Shown here piece after piece: positions 1-6,585 of a stretch of DNA of 6,888 nt (positions are counted from its first letter, which is position 1; the number at the start of each line of letters is the position of its first letter). The translations under genes were made by a program, and so were the position numbers. The notes below the pieces were generated by a model. The model saw only the letters and a list, made by a program, of their open reading frames with translations. It was not told the DNA's origin and made no database searches. Source of the DNA: an uncultured Clostridia bacterium (GTDB lineage Bacteria > Bacillota > Clostridia > TANB77 > CAG-508); NCBI GenBank assembly GCA_947631315.1, contig CANRLA010000072.1, positions 1-6,888 of the forward strand, read 5' to 3'.

Positions 1-684
1 CCACAAATAGATACACCTGAGAATTATATAAGAATAATAGACCATAATGGATATTTTGAAGTAACAAACTTTTCAAATGAAGACTTAAAGAAAAATGAAC
101 TTTATAAAGATAATGCAAAAAGAAGTCAAATGATGGCAAAATTTGATAACTATGATGATTATTTAAAATCTTTAAAAATGAAAGCCGAGATAACATCATT
201 TAAGCCAGTATATTTAGAAAGAATATCGCAACTAAGCAATAAAAGTAATCAATTTAATTTGACAACAAAAAGATATTCATTATCAGACATTGAAAAAATA
301 AACAATGATGATAACTATATAAAATTATATGGTAAACTAGAAGACATATTTGGTGATAATGGAATTATAAGTGTTGTAATTGGAAATATAAAAAATAATG
401 ATGAATTACATATTGACTTATGGATAATGAGTTGTAGAGTATTGAAAAGAAATATGGAATTTGCAATGATGGACAAGTTAGTAGAAAAAGCAAAAGAGAA
501 AAATATAAAAACTATATATGGCTATTATTATCCAACATTAAAAAATAAAATGGTAAGTAATTTTTATGATTTGCAAGGATTTGAGCTAGTTTCAGAAGAT
601 GAGCAAGGTAATAAAACCTATAAATTAGATATTTCAAAAGATTATAATAATAAAAATAATGTTATAGAAATAGAAAATCCTTAG
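1..684 (+). CDS. FkbH-type HAD-IIIC phosphatase / glyceryl-ACP loading enzyme, 5'-truncated (C-terminal 227 residues)
   Basis: FkbH-family enzymes dephosphorylate 1,3-bisphosphoglycerate and load the glyceryl unit on an acyl carrier protein in the cytosol. The frame is open from base 1, well upstream of the first ATG at 130, so this is the end of a longer gene and 130 is not a real start. The catalytic HAD domain with its DxDxT motif is outside the window. The visible part matches the family's C-terminal half: PENYIRIIDHNGYFEV near the left edge, then DNYDDYLKSLKMKAEI, then NKSNQFNLTTKRY, and a GNAT-like fold region with the signature IDLWIMSCRVLKR around window residues 138-149, ending in a FYDLQGFELV strand. 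The tail is short and lysine/asparagine-rich. A gap of 56 bases separates it from the ACP gene, its probable carrier. The family is secure from sequence; the substrate (glyceryl versus lactyl-type) is inferred. Confidence 0.93.
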   Translation, partial: PQIDTPENYIRIIDHNGYFEVTNFSNEDLKKNELYKDNAKRSQMMAKFDNYDDYLKSLKMKAEITSFKPVYLERISQLSNKSNQFNLTTKRYSLSDIEKINNDDNYIKLYGKLEDIFGDNGIISVVIGNIKNNDELHIDLWIMSCRVLKRNMEFAMMDKLVEKAKEKNIKTIYGYYYPTLKNKMVSNFYDLQGFELVSEDEQGNKTYKLDISKDYNNKNNVIEIENP

Positions 685-740
685 ATTAAATAAACTAAAA
701 TTTGTTAATTTTAAAATGAAAAATTAAGAGAGGTAAAAAT

Positions 741-983
741 ATGAATAAAGAAGAAGTTTATGAAAGATTAAATAATGTATTTAGAGATGTATTTGATGAT
801 GAAAGTATAGTTGTAAAACCTGAAACAACATCAAAAGATATAGAAGATTGGGATAGTTTAGAGCATATTAATTTAATTGTTGCAGTTGAAAATGAATTTG
901 GAATAAAATTCAATATGGGTGAAGTAACAACAATGAAAAATGTTGAAGAAATGGTAGATATTATTTTATCTAGGGTAGGATAA
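741..983 (+). CDS. Stand-alone acyl carrier protein
   Basis: This 80-residue acidic protein is a discrete acyl carrier protein. The phosphopantetheine attachment site is Ser39 in the motif DWDSLEHINLI, and the rest follows the family: helix I (about residues 3-17), an acidic loop, helix II starting at Ser39, and the FGIKF strand and helix III. A strong GAGAGG ribosome-binding site sits 7 bases before the ATG. It is not the housekeeping AcpP type: the DSLEHINL motif replaces the usual DSLDTVEL, and it is flanked by FkbH and a VOC gene instead of fatty-acid genes. By analogy with methoxymalonyl and tetronate pathways it should be the acceptor of the FkbH-loaded unit. By analogy with DltC it could present that unit to the MBOAT protein encoded downstream. 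A phosphopantetheinyl transferase would have to come from elsewhere in the genome. The role within this cassette is inferred. Confidence 0.95.
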   Translation: MNKEEVYERLNNVFRDVFDDESIVVKPETTSKDIEDWDSLEHINLIVAVENEFGIKFNMGEVTTMKNVEEMVDIILSRVG

Positions 984-993
984 GGAGATAAGT

Positions 994-1380
994 ATGAAAT
1001 TTCATCATTTAGGAATAGCAACAAATAATATAAATAAAAGCATTGATAAATTAAAAAAATATTTTGACATAAAAAACATTAGTAATATAATTTATGATGC
1101 TAATCAAGATGCCAATTTGTGCATGATTACATTAGATGATGGAGTAAAAATAGAACTTATAAATGGAAAAGTTGTAGAAAATATATTAAAGAAAAGGCAA
1201 TATTTATATCATACTTGTTATGAAGTGAAAGATATTTATAAAACAATAAAAAATCTAGAAGAAGATGGAGCTCTTCTAGTAAGAGAGCCACGAGAAGCAA
1301 TATTGTTTAATAATAGAAAAGTTGCTTTCTTAATGTGGGATTTAGGTTTGATTGAGTTATTAGATACGGATGAAAATTAA
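994..1380 (+). CDS. VOC-superfamily (methylmalonyl-CoA epimerase / glyoxalase-like) protein
   Basis: A 128-residue cytosolic protein with two beta-alpha-beta-beta-beta halves typical of the vicinal-oxygen-chelate fold. The opening MKFHHLGIATNNINKSID closely resembles methylmalonyl-CoA epimerases. Probable metal ligands are His5, Glu54 (in KIELI), His73 (in YHTCYEV) and Glu121 (in LIELLD), one from each expected strand, so the metal site looks intact. The ATG follows an AAGGAG site, and only 10 bases separate it from the ACP stop, so the two are likely co-translated. Epimerases of this fold remove the alpha proton of an acyl thioester, which suggests that this one acts on the acyl-S-ACP made by the neighbouring FkbH and ACP, for example setting alpha-carbon configuration. 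That substrate is inference; a dioxygenase, lyase or isomerase role is also possible for this superfamily. Confidence 0.85.
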   Translation: MKFHHLGIATNNINKSIDKLKKYFDIKNISNIIYDANQDANLCMITLDDGVKIELINGKVVENILKKRQYLYHTCYEVKDIYKTIKNLEEDGALLVREPREAILFNNRKVAFLMWDLGLIELLDTDEN

Positions 1381-1461
1381 AAAATCTTACTAAATAATTA
1401 TAATATTGCAATAACAAATGGAAATTTAATGTAAGAAAATATATAGGAAGGAAACTTTGCA

Positions 1462-2991
1462 ATGAATTTAACATCTTTAGTTTTTGCACTATTCTGTATA
1501 ATAACTATTTGTATATATTTTATAGTGCCCAAAAAGATACAATGGGTTATTTTATTAATATCAAGTCTTGTATTCTTATTATATGATGGATCGTTGCCAC
1601 TAAATATAATAAAATTTTTATTAATATTAGTACCGACATATTTTTGTGGATTATTAATAGAAAAAAATAAAGAAAACAAAAAGGCAAAAATATACTTAAC
1701 AATAGGAATAATGTTAATAGTTGGACAATTATTCTATTTTAAATATGCCAATTTCTTTATAAATACAATTAATCTATTTTTAGAAAAATTTAATAGTGAA
1801 AATTTAATTAATAACATAGAAACTAATTCTTTAATAGGTATCAGTTATTTTTCATTAATAATGATAAGTTATCTTGTAGATATATATAATGGAATCTGTA
1901 AGCCTCAAAAAAATCCATTTAAATGTGCACTGTTCATGACATATTTTCCAATACTAACATCAGGACCATTTATAAGATATAAGGATGTAGAAGAAGACTT
2001 ATATGGAAAACATAAATTTGACTTAAATAGATTATGTAATGGTTTAATGAGAATACTTTGGGGCTTGTTTAAAATACTAGTTATTTCAGAGAGATGTGGA
2101 ATGTTTGTTGATACAGTATATGGAAATTTAGACAAGTATTTTGGAACATTTATAATTGTAGCAGCTGGCTTATTTACTTTACAACTATATACTAATTTTT
2201 CAGGTTCAATAGATATCATAATGGGAATATCAGAAATATTTGGAATTAAGCTACCTGAAAACTTTACAGCACCATTCTTTTCAAGAACTATTACAGAATT
2301 TTGGAGAAACTGGCACATAACACTAGGTGCATGGCTAAGAGACTACATATTTTATCCAGTCTTAAAATCTGATTCAATGCAAAAATTTTCAGCAGATTTA
2401 AAAAAGAGATTTAGCAAAAAAGCAGTTAAGAAAATAACATTATATGTGTCAATGCTAGTAATGTGGATTATTATAGGAATTTGGCATGGTGGAAATTATA
2501 CATTTATTATAGGGTCAGGCTTATTACAATTTATATTTATGGTTCTAGAAGACTTGTTAGAACCCTTATCTAATAAAATTAATAAAAAATTAGGTATAAA
2601 CAAAGAAACATTTAGTTATAGATTATATCAAAGAATTAGAACATTTATATTATTCTCATTTTCAATGATATTTTTTAGAGCAAAAACCGTTGAAGAAGCA
2701 CTTACAATAATTTTTAATATACTTGTTTGGAATCCATGGGTATTGTTAGACAATAACACATTATTTACAGCAGGTTTAGACATATATGAATTTAGAGTTT
2801 TAATTATTTCAATAGTTATATTATTTGTTGTAGATAAACTATCTAGGACTGGCAGCGTTAGAGAAAAGTTATCTAAACAAAATATAGTATTTAGGTGGAC
2901 AGTTACTTATTTACTTATATTCGGAATTATTATATTTGGCTGTTATGGGTCAGGATATAACCCAGCAGAATTTATATATAGACAATTTTAA
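1462..2991 (+). CDS. MBOAT-family membrane O-acyltransferase (DltB/AlgI-like)
   Basis: A 509-residue polytopic membrane protein of the membrane-bound O-acyltransferase family, which transfers acyl groups from a cytosolic donor to polymers or lipids outside the membrane. Family landmarks are in order: MTYFPILTSGPFIRY (159-173), the QLYTNFSGSIDI segment (241-252), FWRNWHITL with His285 and the following WLRDYIFYP, then IGIWHGGNYTF containing the invariant His342. It ends with FIYRQF, close to the FIYFQF C-terminus common in this group. Length is usual for DltB/AlgI-like proteins and no motif is missing. An AGGAAGG site lies 10 bases before the ATG. It starts 81 bases after the VOC gene and ends 14 bases before the SGNH gene. 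The DltB comparison suits it best because a dedicated ACP gene lies in the same operon, as DltC does for DltB. The acyl donor and acceptor are inferred; acetylation of an exopolysaccharide is the main alternative. Confidence 0.95.
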   Translation: MNLTSLVFALFCIITICIYFIVPKKIQWVILLISSLVFLLYDGSLPLNIIKFLLILVPTYFCGLLIEKNKENKKAKIYLTIGIMLIVGQLFYFKYANFFINTINLFLEKFNSENLINNIETNSLIGISYFSLIMISYLVDIYNGICKPQKNPFKCALFMTYFPILTSGPFIRYKDVEEDLYGKHKFDLNRLCNGLMRILWGLFKILVISERCGMFVDTVYGNLDKYFGTFIIVAAGLFTLQLYTNFSGSIDIIMGISEIFGIKLPENFTAPFFSRTITEFWRNWHITLGAWLRDYIFYPVLKSDSMQKFSADLKKRFSKKAVKKITLYVSMLVMWIIIGIWHGGNYTFIIGSGLLQFIFMVLEDLLEPLSNKINKKLGINKETFSYRLYQRIRTFILFSFSMIFFRAKTVEEALTIIFNILVWNPWVLLDNNTLFTAGLDIYEFRVLIISIVILFVVDKLSRTGSVREKLSKQNIVFRWTVTYLLIFGIIIFGCYGSGYNPAEFIYRQF

Positions 2992-3005
2992 AAAGGAAAA
3001 AAGAA

Positions 3006-4061
3006 ATGAAGAAATTTATTAAAGCATTTATATTTATTTTAATTTTTTTTATACTGTTATATCTTGTAATTAAAACGCTTTGGCTAGAGGAAACACCTAT
3101 TTCTAAGTTTTATGATGAACCTGAAAATTCATTAGATGTAATATATATAGGAAGTAGCAATGTTTATACACATTTTAACTCTACATTAGCTTATAATTTA
3201 TATGGGTATACAACAGGAATATTATCTAATGATACACAAAATTTTTTAGTTGCAAAATATTTAATAAAAGAAGCTCAAAAATATCAAAAACCTTCTTTAT
3301 ATGTTATAGATATAGCAAAATTAGCAGATAATTTTGATGATTTCACAGAAGCAGATTTTAGAAAAACATTTGACTCTATGAAATTTTCTAAAAATAGAAT
3401 AGAAGCAATTAATGAAATATTGAGTTATAAAAAAGATGCTACAAAAAGAGATTATATAAATTACTATTTTAGTTTTTTTAAATATCATAATAGAATGAAA
3501 GATTTTCCTACATCAAATATTACTGGAGTAAAAAATTTATATAAAGGATATCTTCTTGAAAATCGAAATATTGTAACAACAAAGCAAAAGGTATTTTATT
3601 GGACTGATCAAATATCTAATCTCCAAGAACAGAATAAACAAGTGTTAGAAAATTTAATAAAATATATAAAAGAAGAAAATCTAAATGTATTATTTGTTGT
3701 TCCAAAAAGATATTTTGAAAAAGATATAAATGAAAGACTAAACGATGCAATACAAATTATTAAAGAAAACAATCTAAAAGTTATGAATCTTAATAATATA
3801 GAAGACTATAATGTAATAGATTATAAAACAGATTTTTATAATAAATGGCATTTAAACGTATATGGTTCTACCAAAAATACAATGTTATTTGGGAAATATT
3901 TAAAGGAAAATTATAACTTACCAAATCATAAGGGAGACATCGCTTATAAGTCATGGGATGAAGAATATGAGAGATTTAAAGAAGATTATAAGAAGTATAC
4001 TGAAAATGATTTTGAAGAAAAAATAGATACTTATAAAGAGCTAATGGAAGATTATTTATGA
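3006..4061 (+). CDS. Membrane-anchored SGNH-hydrolase-like protein, DltD/AlgJ-like partner of the MBOAT
   Basis: A 351-residue protein with one N-terminal hydrophobic helix (about residues 5-24) after a KKFIK start, giving a signal anchor with the rest outside the cell. Residues 44-54 (DVIYIGSSNVY) match SGNH block I, with Ser50/Ser51 as candidate nucleophile. The C-terminal block is DFYNKWHLNVYGSTK, with His282 as the likely catalytic histidine. In related proteins an Asp usually sits three residues before that His; here the position is Asn279, with Asp276 nearby. The last 45 residues are highly charged (WDEEYERFKEDYKKY) and probably helical. It follows the MBOAT gene by 14 bases, sharing its transcript, as DltD follows DltB/DltC and as AlgJ/AlgX accompany AlgI. 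Its role would be to transfer the acyl group to, or remove it from, the surface polymer. The overall family is moderately secure; activity is inferred. Confidence 0.75.
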   Translation: MKKFIKAFIFILIFFILLYLVIKTLWLEETPISKFYDEPENSLDVIYIGSSNVYTHFNSTLAYNLYGYTTGILSNDTQNFLVAKYLIKEAQKYQKPSLYVIDIAKLADNFDDFTEADFRKTFDSMKFSKNRIEAINEILSYKKDATKRDYINYYFSFFKYHNRMKDFPTSNITGVKNLYKGYLLENRNIVTTKQKVFYWTDQISNLQEQNKQVLENLIKYIKEENLNVLFVVPKRYFEKDINERLNDAIQIIKENNLKVMNLNNIEDYNVIDYKTDFYNKWHLNVYGSTKNTMLFGKYLKENYNLPNHKGDIAYKSWDEEYERFKEDYKKYTENDFEEKIDTYKELMEDYL

Positions 4062-4138
4062 AAGCTATCATAATAAAGTCAAGTTAAATGTAATTTTTGC
4101 CAAATAATCATATTACCATAAAATTTAAAAGAAAATGC

Positions 4139-4167
4139 TTGATTTTTATAAAAAAATGTGTTAGAAT
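4139..4167 (+). promoter_or_regulatory. Sigma-A-type promoter upstream of secG
   Basis: A TTGATT -35 hexamer (4139-4144) and a TAGAAT -10 hexamer (4162-4167) are separated by 17 bases, with an extended -10 TG at 4159-4160. Transcription would start near 4174, giving a leader of about 70 bases before secG. A small GTGTTACAC palindrome (4168-4176) overlaps the predicted start. The promoter separates secG from the upstream cassette. Spacing and hexamers support it; no experimental evidence is available. Confidence 0.65.
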
Positions 4168-4242
4168 GTGTTACACTAGTTATTGTTATTATAAAAATGA
4201 AAAAGATAATAAATGAATAATAGAGTAGGAGAGTAAAACAAA

Positions 4243-4494
4243 ATGACAGTACTAAAATATATATTATTAGCAATATACATAGTAGTATGCATAGCTTTAA
4301 TTTTAATTACAACATTTCAATCAAAGGATAGTAGTAATTCAGCAGAGGATACTTACGAGAATCCAAGTTCTAATAAATACTATCAAAAAAATAAAGGAAG
4401 AACAAAAACAGGAAAAACACAAAGAAATACAATAGTATTAGGTGTGTTATTTGCAATTTTAAGTGTTGTAACAGCAGCTGTATTTGTATTATAA
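4243..4494 (+). CDS. secG: Preprotein translocase subunit SecG
   Basis: An 83-residue protein with the SecG layout: a first membrane helix (about residues 4-23), a polar linker, and a second helix at the very C-terminus (about 64-82). SecG binds SecYEG and helps SecA-driven protein export. The linker contains YYQKNKGRTKTGK, resembling the KNKGR segment before helix 2 in clostridial SecG proteins. It lacks the glycine-rich GG-type motif after helix 1 of many SecGs and has a serine/asparagine-rich stretch instead. An AGGAGAG site lies 9 bases before the ATG. The neighbour rnr is the standard companion of secG in Bacillota, which greatly strengthens the call, since short two-helix proteins are hard to identify on sequence alone. 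It has its own promoter and its own terminator, so it appears to be a single-gene transcript. Confidence 0.87.
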   Translation: MTVLKYILLAIYIVVCIALILITTFQSKDSSNSAEDTYENPSSNKYYQKNKGRTKTGKTQRNTIVLGVLFAILSVVTAAVFVL

Positions 4495-4552
4495 ATCTTT
4501 GTTTAAATTTTAAAAATTTTCGATAAGGATTATATTAATTACAATAATAAGG

Positions 4553-4582
4553 AAACGTGCATATTAAAAAGCACGTTTTTTT
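4553..4582 (+). terminator. Intrinsic terminator after secG
   Basis: The 8-bp perfect stem AAACGTGC (4553-4560) / GCACGTTT (4571-4578) encloses a 10-base AT-rich loop and runs into seven consecutive T residues (4576-4582). Its GC-rich core stands out against the AT-rich surroundings. It lies 58 bases after the secG stop and should end the secG transcript before rnr. Confidence 0.9.
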
Positions 4583-4587
4583 AGAGT

Positions 4588-4618
4588 TTGAAAATTAATG
4601 TCAAATCAACAATATAAT
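4588..4618 (+). promoter_or_regulatory. Probable sigma-A-type promoter of rnr
   Basis: A perfect TATAAT -10 (4613-4618) follows a TTGAAA -35 (4588-4593) with a 19-base spacer, longer than the ideal 17. It sits just after the secG terminator and about 40 bases before the rnr start, where a promoter would be needed. The perfect -10 and position support it; the spacing lowers confidence. Confidence 0.5.
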
Positions 4619-4657
4619 CTTCATAATAAAAAAGCAATGTTTTAAAGTGAGGTAAAA

Positions 4658-6577
4658 ATGGAAACTTTACAAGGAACATATATGTCAAACCAAAAAGGTT
4701 TTGGATTTGTAAAAATAGAAGGACAGAGTTCTGATATTTTTATAGCAAAAGAAAACAGTAATACAGCAATGGATGGAGATACAGTAAGTATAATACTACT
4801 TGACAAAACCAATGGCACACATATAGAAGGAAAAATAATAAAAATTATAAAAAGGAAAAAAAGCCAAGTTGTAGGTACCTTTAAAAAGAGTAAAAATTTT
4901 GGCTTTATTATTCCTGACAAAAATGAGAAAATAGAAGATATATTTATATCAAAATCAAAATGGGGTAAAGCTAAAAATAATCAAAAAGTAGTAGCAGAAA
5001 TTACAAAATATCCTGAAAAAGGAAAGAAAGCAGAAGGAAAAATTACAGAAATACTAGGCTATAATGATGAATCAGGAGTAGATATGCTTTCAATAATAAA
5101 AAGCTTTAATCTACCTTATGAGTTTCCAAATGAAGTTATAAAAGAGGCCAAAAAAGTTTCTAAAGAAAAAATTATTCCAAAAGGACGATTAGATTTAAGA
5201 AACGTAGAAATGTTTACAATAGATGGAGAAGATGCAAAAGACTTAGATGATGCAGTAAATGTTGTAAAAAACGAGGATGGAACATATACTCTAGGAGTTC
5301 ATATTGCAGATGTAAGTCACTATGTAAAAGATGAAAGTTTGCTGGATAAAGAAGCAATTTTAAGAGGGACAAGCGTATATATGCTAGATAGAGTAGTGCC
5401 AATGCTTCCAGTAGAATTATCAAATGGCGCTTGTAGTTTAAATCAAGGAGAAGATAGATATGCGATTTCATGCATTATGCAAATAGACCAACATGGAAAA
5501 GTAATAAGTTCAGATGTAAAAAAATCAATAATAAATGTTAATAAAAGAATGAATTATCATGATGTATTTGACATCATAGAAAGAAGAAACGAAAAAACTT
5601 TAAAAAAATATGAACAGTATATTTTACACTTTGACAATATGAAAGAGCTAGCATTAATATTAAAAGAAAGAAGAAAAAAGGATGGATATTTATCATTAGA
5701 CATACCTGAAAGCAAGATAACACTGGATGAATATGGCTATCCAATAGACATTAAACCGTATGATATGAATTTTGCAAATGAGATAATAGAACAATTCATG
5801 CTTACTGCGAATGAAACAGTAGCAGAGAGATTTTATTGGCTAAAAGCACCATTTATATATAGAGTACACGAAAAGCCTGAAGAAGAAAAGATATCAGAAT
5901 TAAATAAATATCTTTACAATTTTGGATATAGAATAAAAGGCAAAAAAGATGATATAAAACCAAAAGCATTTCAAATGGTATTAGAAGATGTAAAAGGAAA
6001 AAAAGAAGAAAATGTTATTTCTAATCTTTTATTAAGAACATTAAAAGTTGCTAGATATGAAGCGGAAAATAAGGGACACTTTGGAATTGCAAGTAAATAT
6101 TATTGCCATTTTACATCTCCAATAAGAAGATATCCTGACCTTTTTATTCATAGAATTATTAGCAAATATTTAGAATTAGATTATAATGTAGATGAAAAAA
6201 TACAAGAAAAATATAATAAACAAGCCATTAAATATGCTGATATATCCTCAGAATGTGAATTAAATGCAACGAAAGCAGAAAGAGAAAGTGAAGATATGAA
6301 AAAGGCAGAATATATGGAAGGAAAAATAGGTGAGGTTTATGAAGGAATAATCTCAAGTATAACAAAATTCGGAATTTTTGTAAAATTAGACAATACAGTA
6401 GAAGGATTAATAAGATTTGAAAATCTAGATGATGATTATTATATGTATGATGAAAATTCTAAATCAATTATAGGTAAACATCTAGGAAAAGTATATAAAT
6501 TAGGAGATAAAGTTACAATTGAAGTAATAGATGCAAGTAAAGAATTAAGAAGAATAGATTTTAAAATAAAAAATTAA
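4658..6577 (+). CDS. rnr: Ribonuclease R (3'-5' exoribonuclease, RNB family)
   Basis: RNase R degrades structured RNA from the 3' end, and in bacteria takes part in mRNA turnover, rRNA quality control and trans-translation. The 639-residue protein shows two cold-shock OB domains (about 5-62, with KGFGFV, and 70-130, with KNFGFI), the RNB catalytic domain (about 177-505) and a C-terminal S1 domain (about 555-637). Catalytic metal-binding aspartates are intact in TIDGEDAKDLDDA: Asp189, Asp195, Asp197 and Asp198. The RNB signature HFTSPIRRYPDLFIHR (484-499) is complete. It is shorter than the E. coli and B. subtilis enzymes: there is no N-terminal helix-turn-helix region, and the protein ends at the S1 domain without the basic lysine-rich tail. 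A GTGAGG site 5 bases before the ATG fixes the start. smpB often follows rnr, but the next gene is beyond the window. Confidence 0.98.
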   Translation: METLQGTYMSNQKGFGFVKIEGQSSDIFIAKENSNTAMDGDTVSIILLDKTNGTHIEGKIIKIIKRKKSQVVGTFKKSKNFGFIIPDKNEKIEDIFISKSKWGKAKNNQKVVAEITKYPEKGKKAEGKITEILGYNDESGVDMLSIIKSFNLPYEFPNEVIKEAKKVSKEKIIPKGRLDLRNVEMFTIDGEDAKDLDDAVNVVKNEDGTYTLGVHIADVSHYVKDESLLDKEAILRGTSVYMLDRVVPMLPVELSNGACSLNQGEDRYAISCIMQIDQHGKVISSDVKKSIINVNKRMNYHDVFDIIERRNEKTLKKYEQYILHFDNMKELALILKERRKKDGYLSLDIPESKITLDEYGYPIDIKPYDMNFANEIIEQFMLTANETVAERFYWLKAPFIYRVHEKPEEEKISELNKYLYNFGYRIKGKKDDIKPKAFQMVLEDVKGKKEENVISNLLLRTLKVARYEAENKGHFGIASKYYCHFTSPIRRYPDLFIHRIISKYLELDYNVDEKIQEKYNKQAIKYADISSECELNATKAERESEDMKKAEYMEGKIGEVYEGIISSITKFGIFVKLDNTVEGLIRFENLDDDYYMYDENSKSIIGKHLGKVYKLGDKVTIEVIDASKELRRIDFKIKN

Positions 6578-6585
6578 AATATTTA

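Noticed and set aside
130..684. The first in-frame ATG at 130 as the start of a small complete gene.
   Set aside because: The frame is open back to base 1 and the residues before 130 match the FkbH family, so the gene starts outside the window.
1399..1404. TATAAT in the gap before the MBOAT gene as an internal promoter.
   Set aside because: No acceptable -35 hexamer lies about 17 bases upstream, and TATAAT arises easily by chance in such AT-rich DNA.
1398..1679. Minus-strand frames around the VOC/MBOAT junction.
   Set aside because: They overlap strongly supported + strand genes and look like by-products of AT-rich membrane-protein coding sequence.
1905..2318. A 137-codon minus-strand frame inside the MBOAT gene.
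   Set aside because: It lies wholly within a gene with intact family motifs and has no recognisable domain or credible ribosome-binding context.
3043..3050. Eight-T tract in the membrane-anchor codons of the SGNH gene as a phase-variation switch.
   Set aside because: The tract is short and encodes part of a hydrophobic helix, and runs of this length are expected in a genome this AT-rich.
4079..4273. A minus-strand hydrophobic frame across the secG promoter region.
   Set aside because: It covers the promoter, leader and start of secG; its hydrophobicity reflects A-rich DNA read backwards and it matches no family.
5214..5471. A minus-strand frame opposite rnr rich in leucine and histidine.
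   Set aside because: It mirrors the conserved RNB catalytic region on the other strand, has low-complexity composition and no family resemblance.
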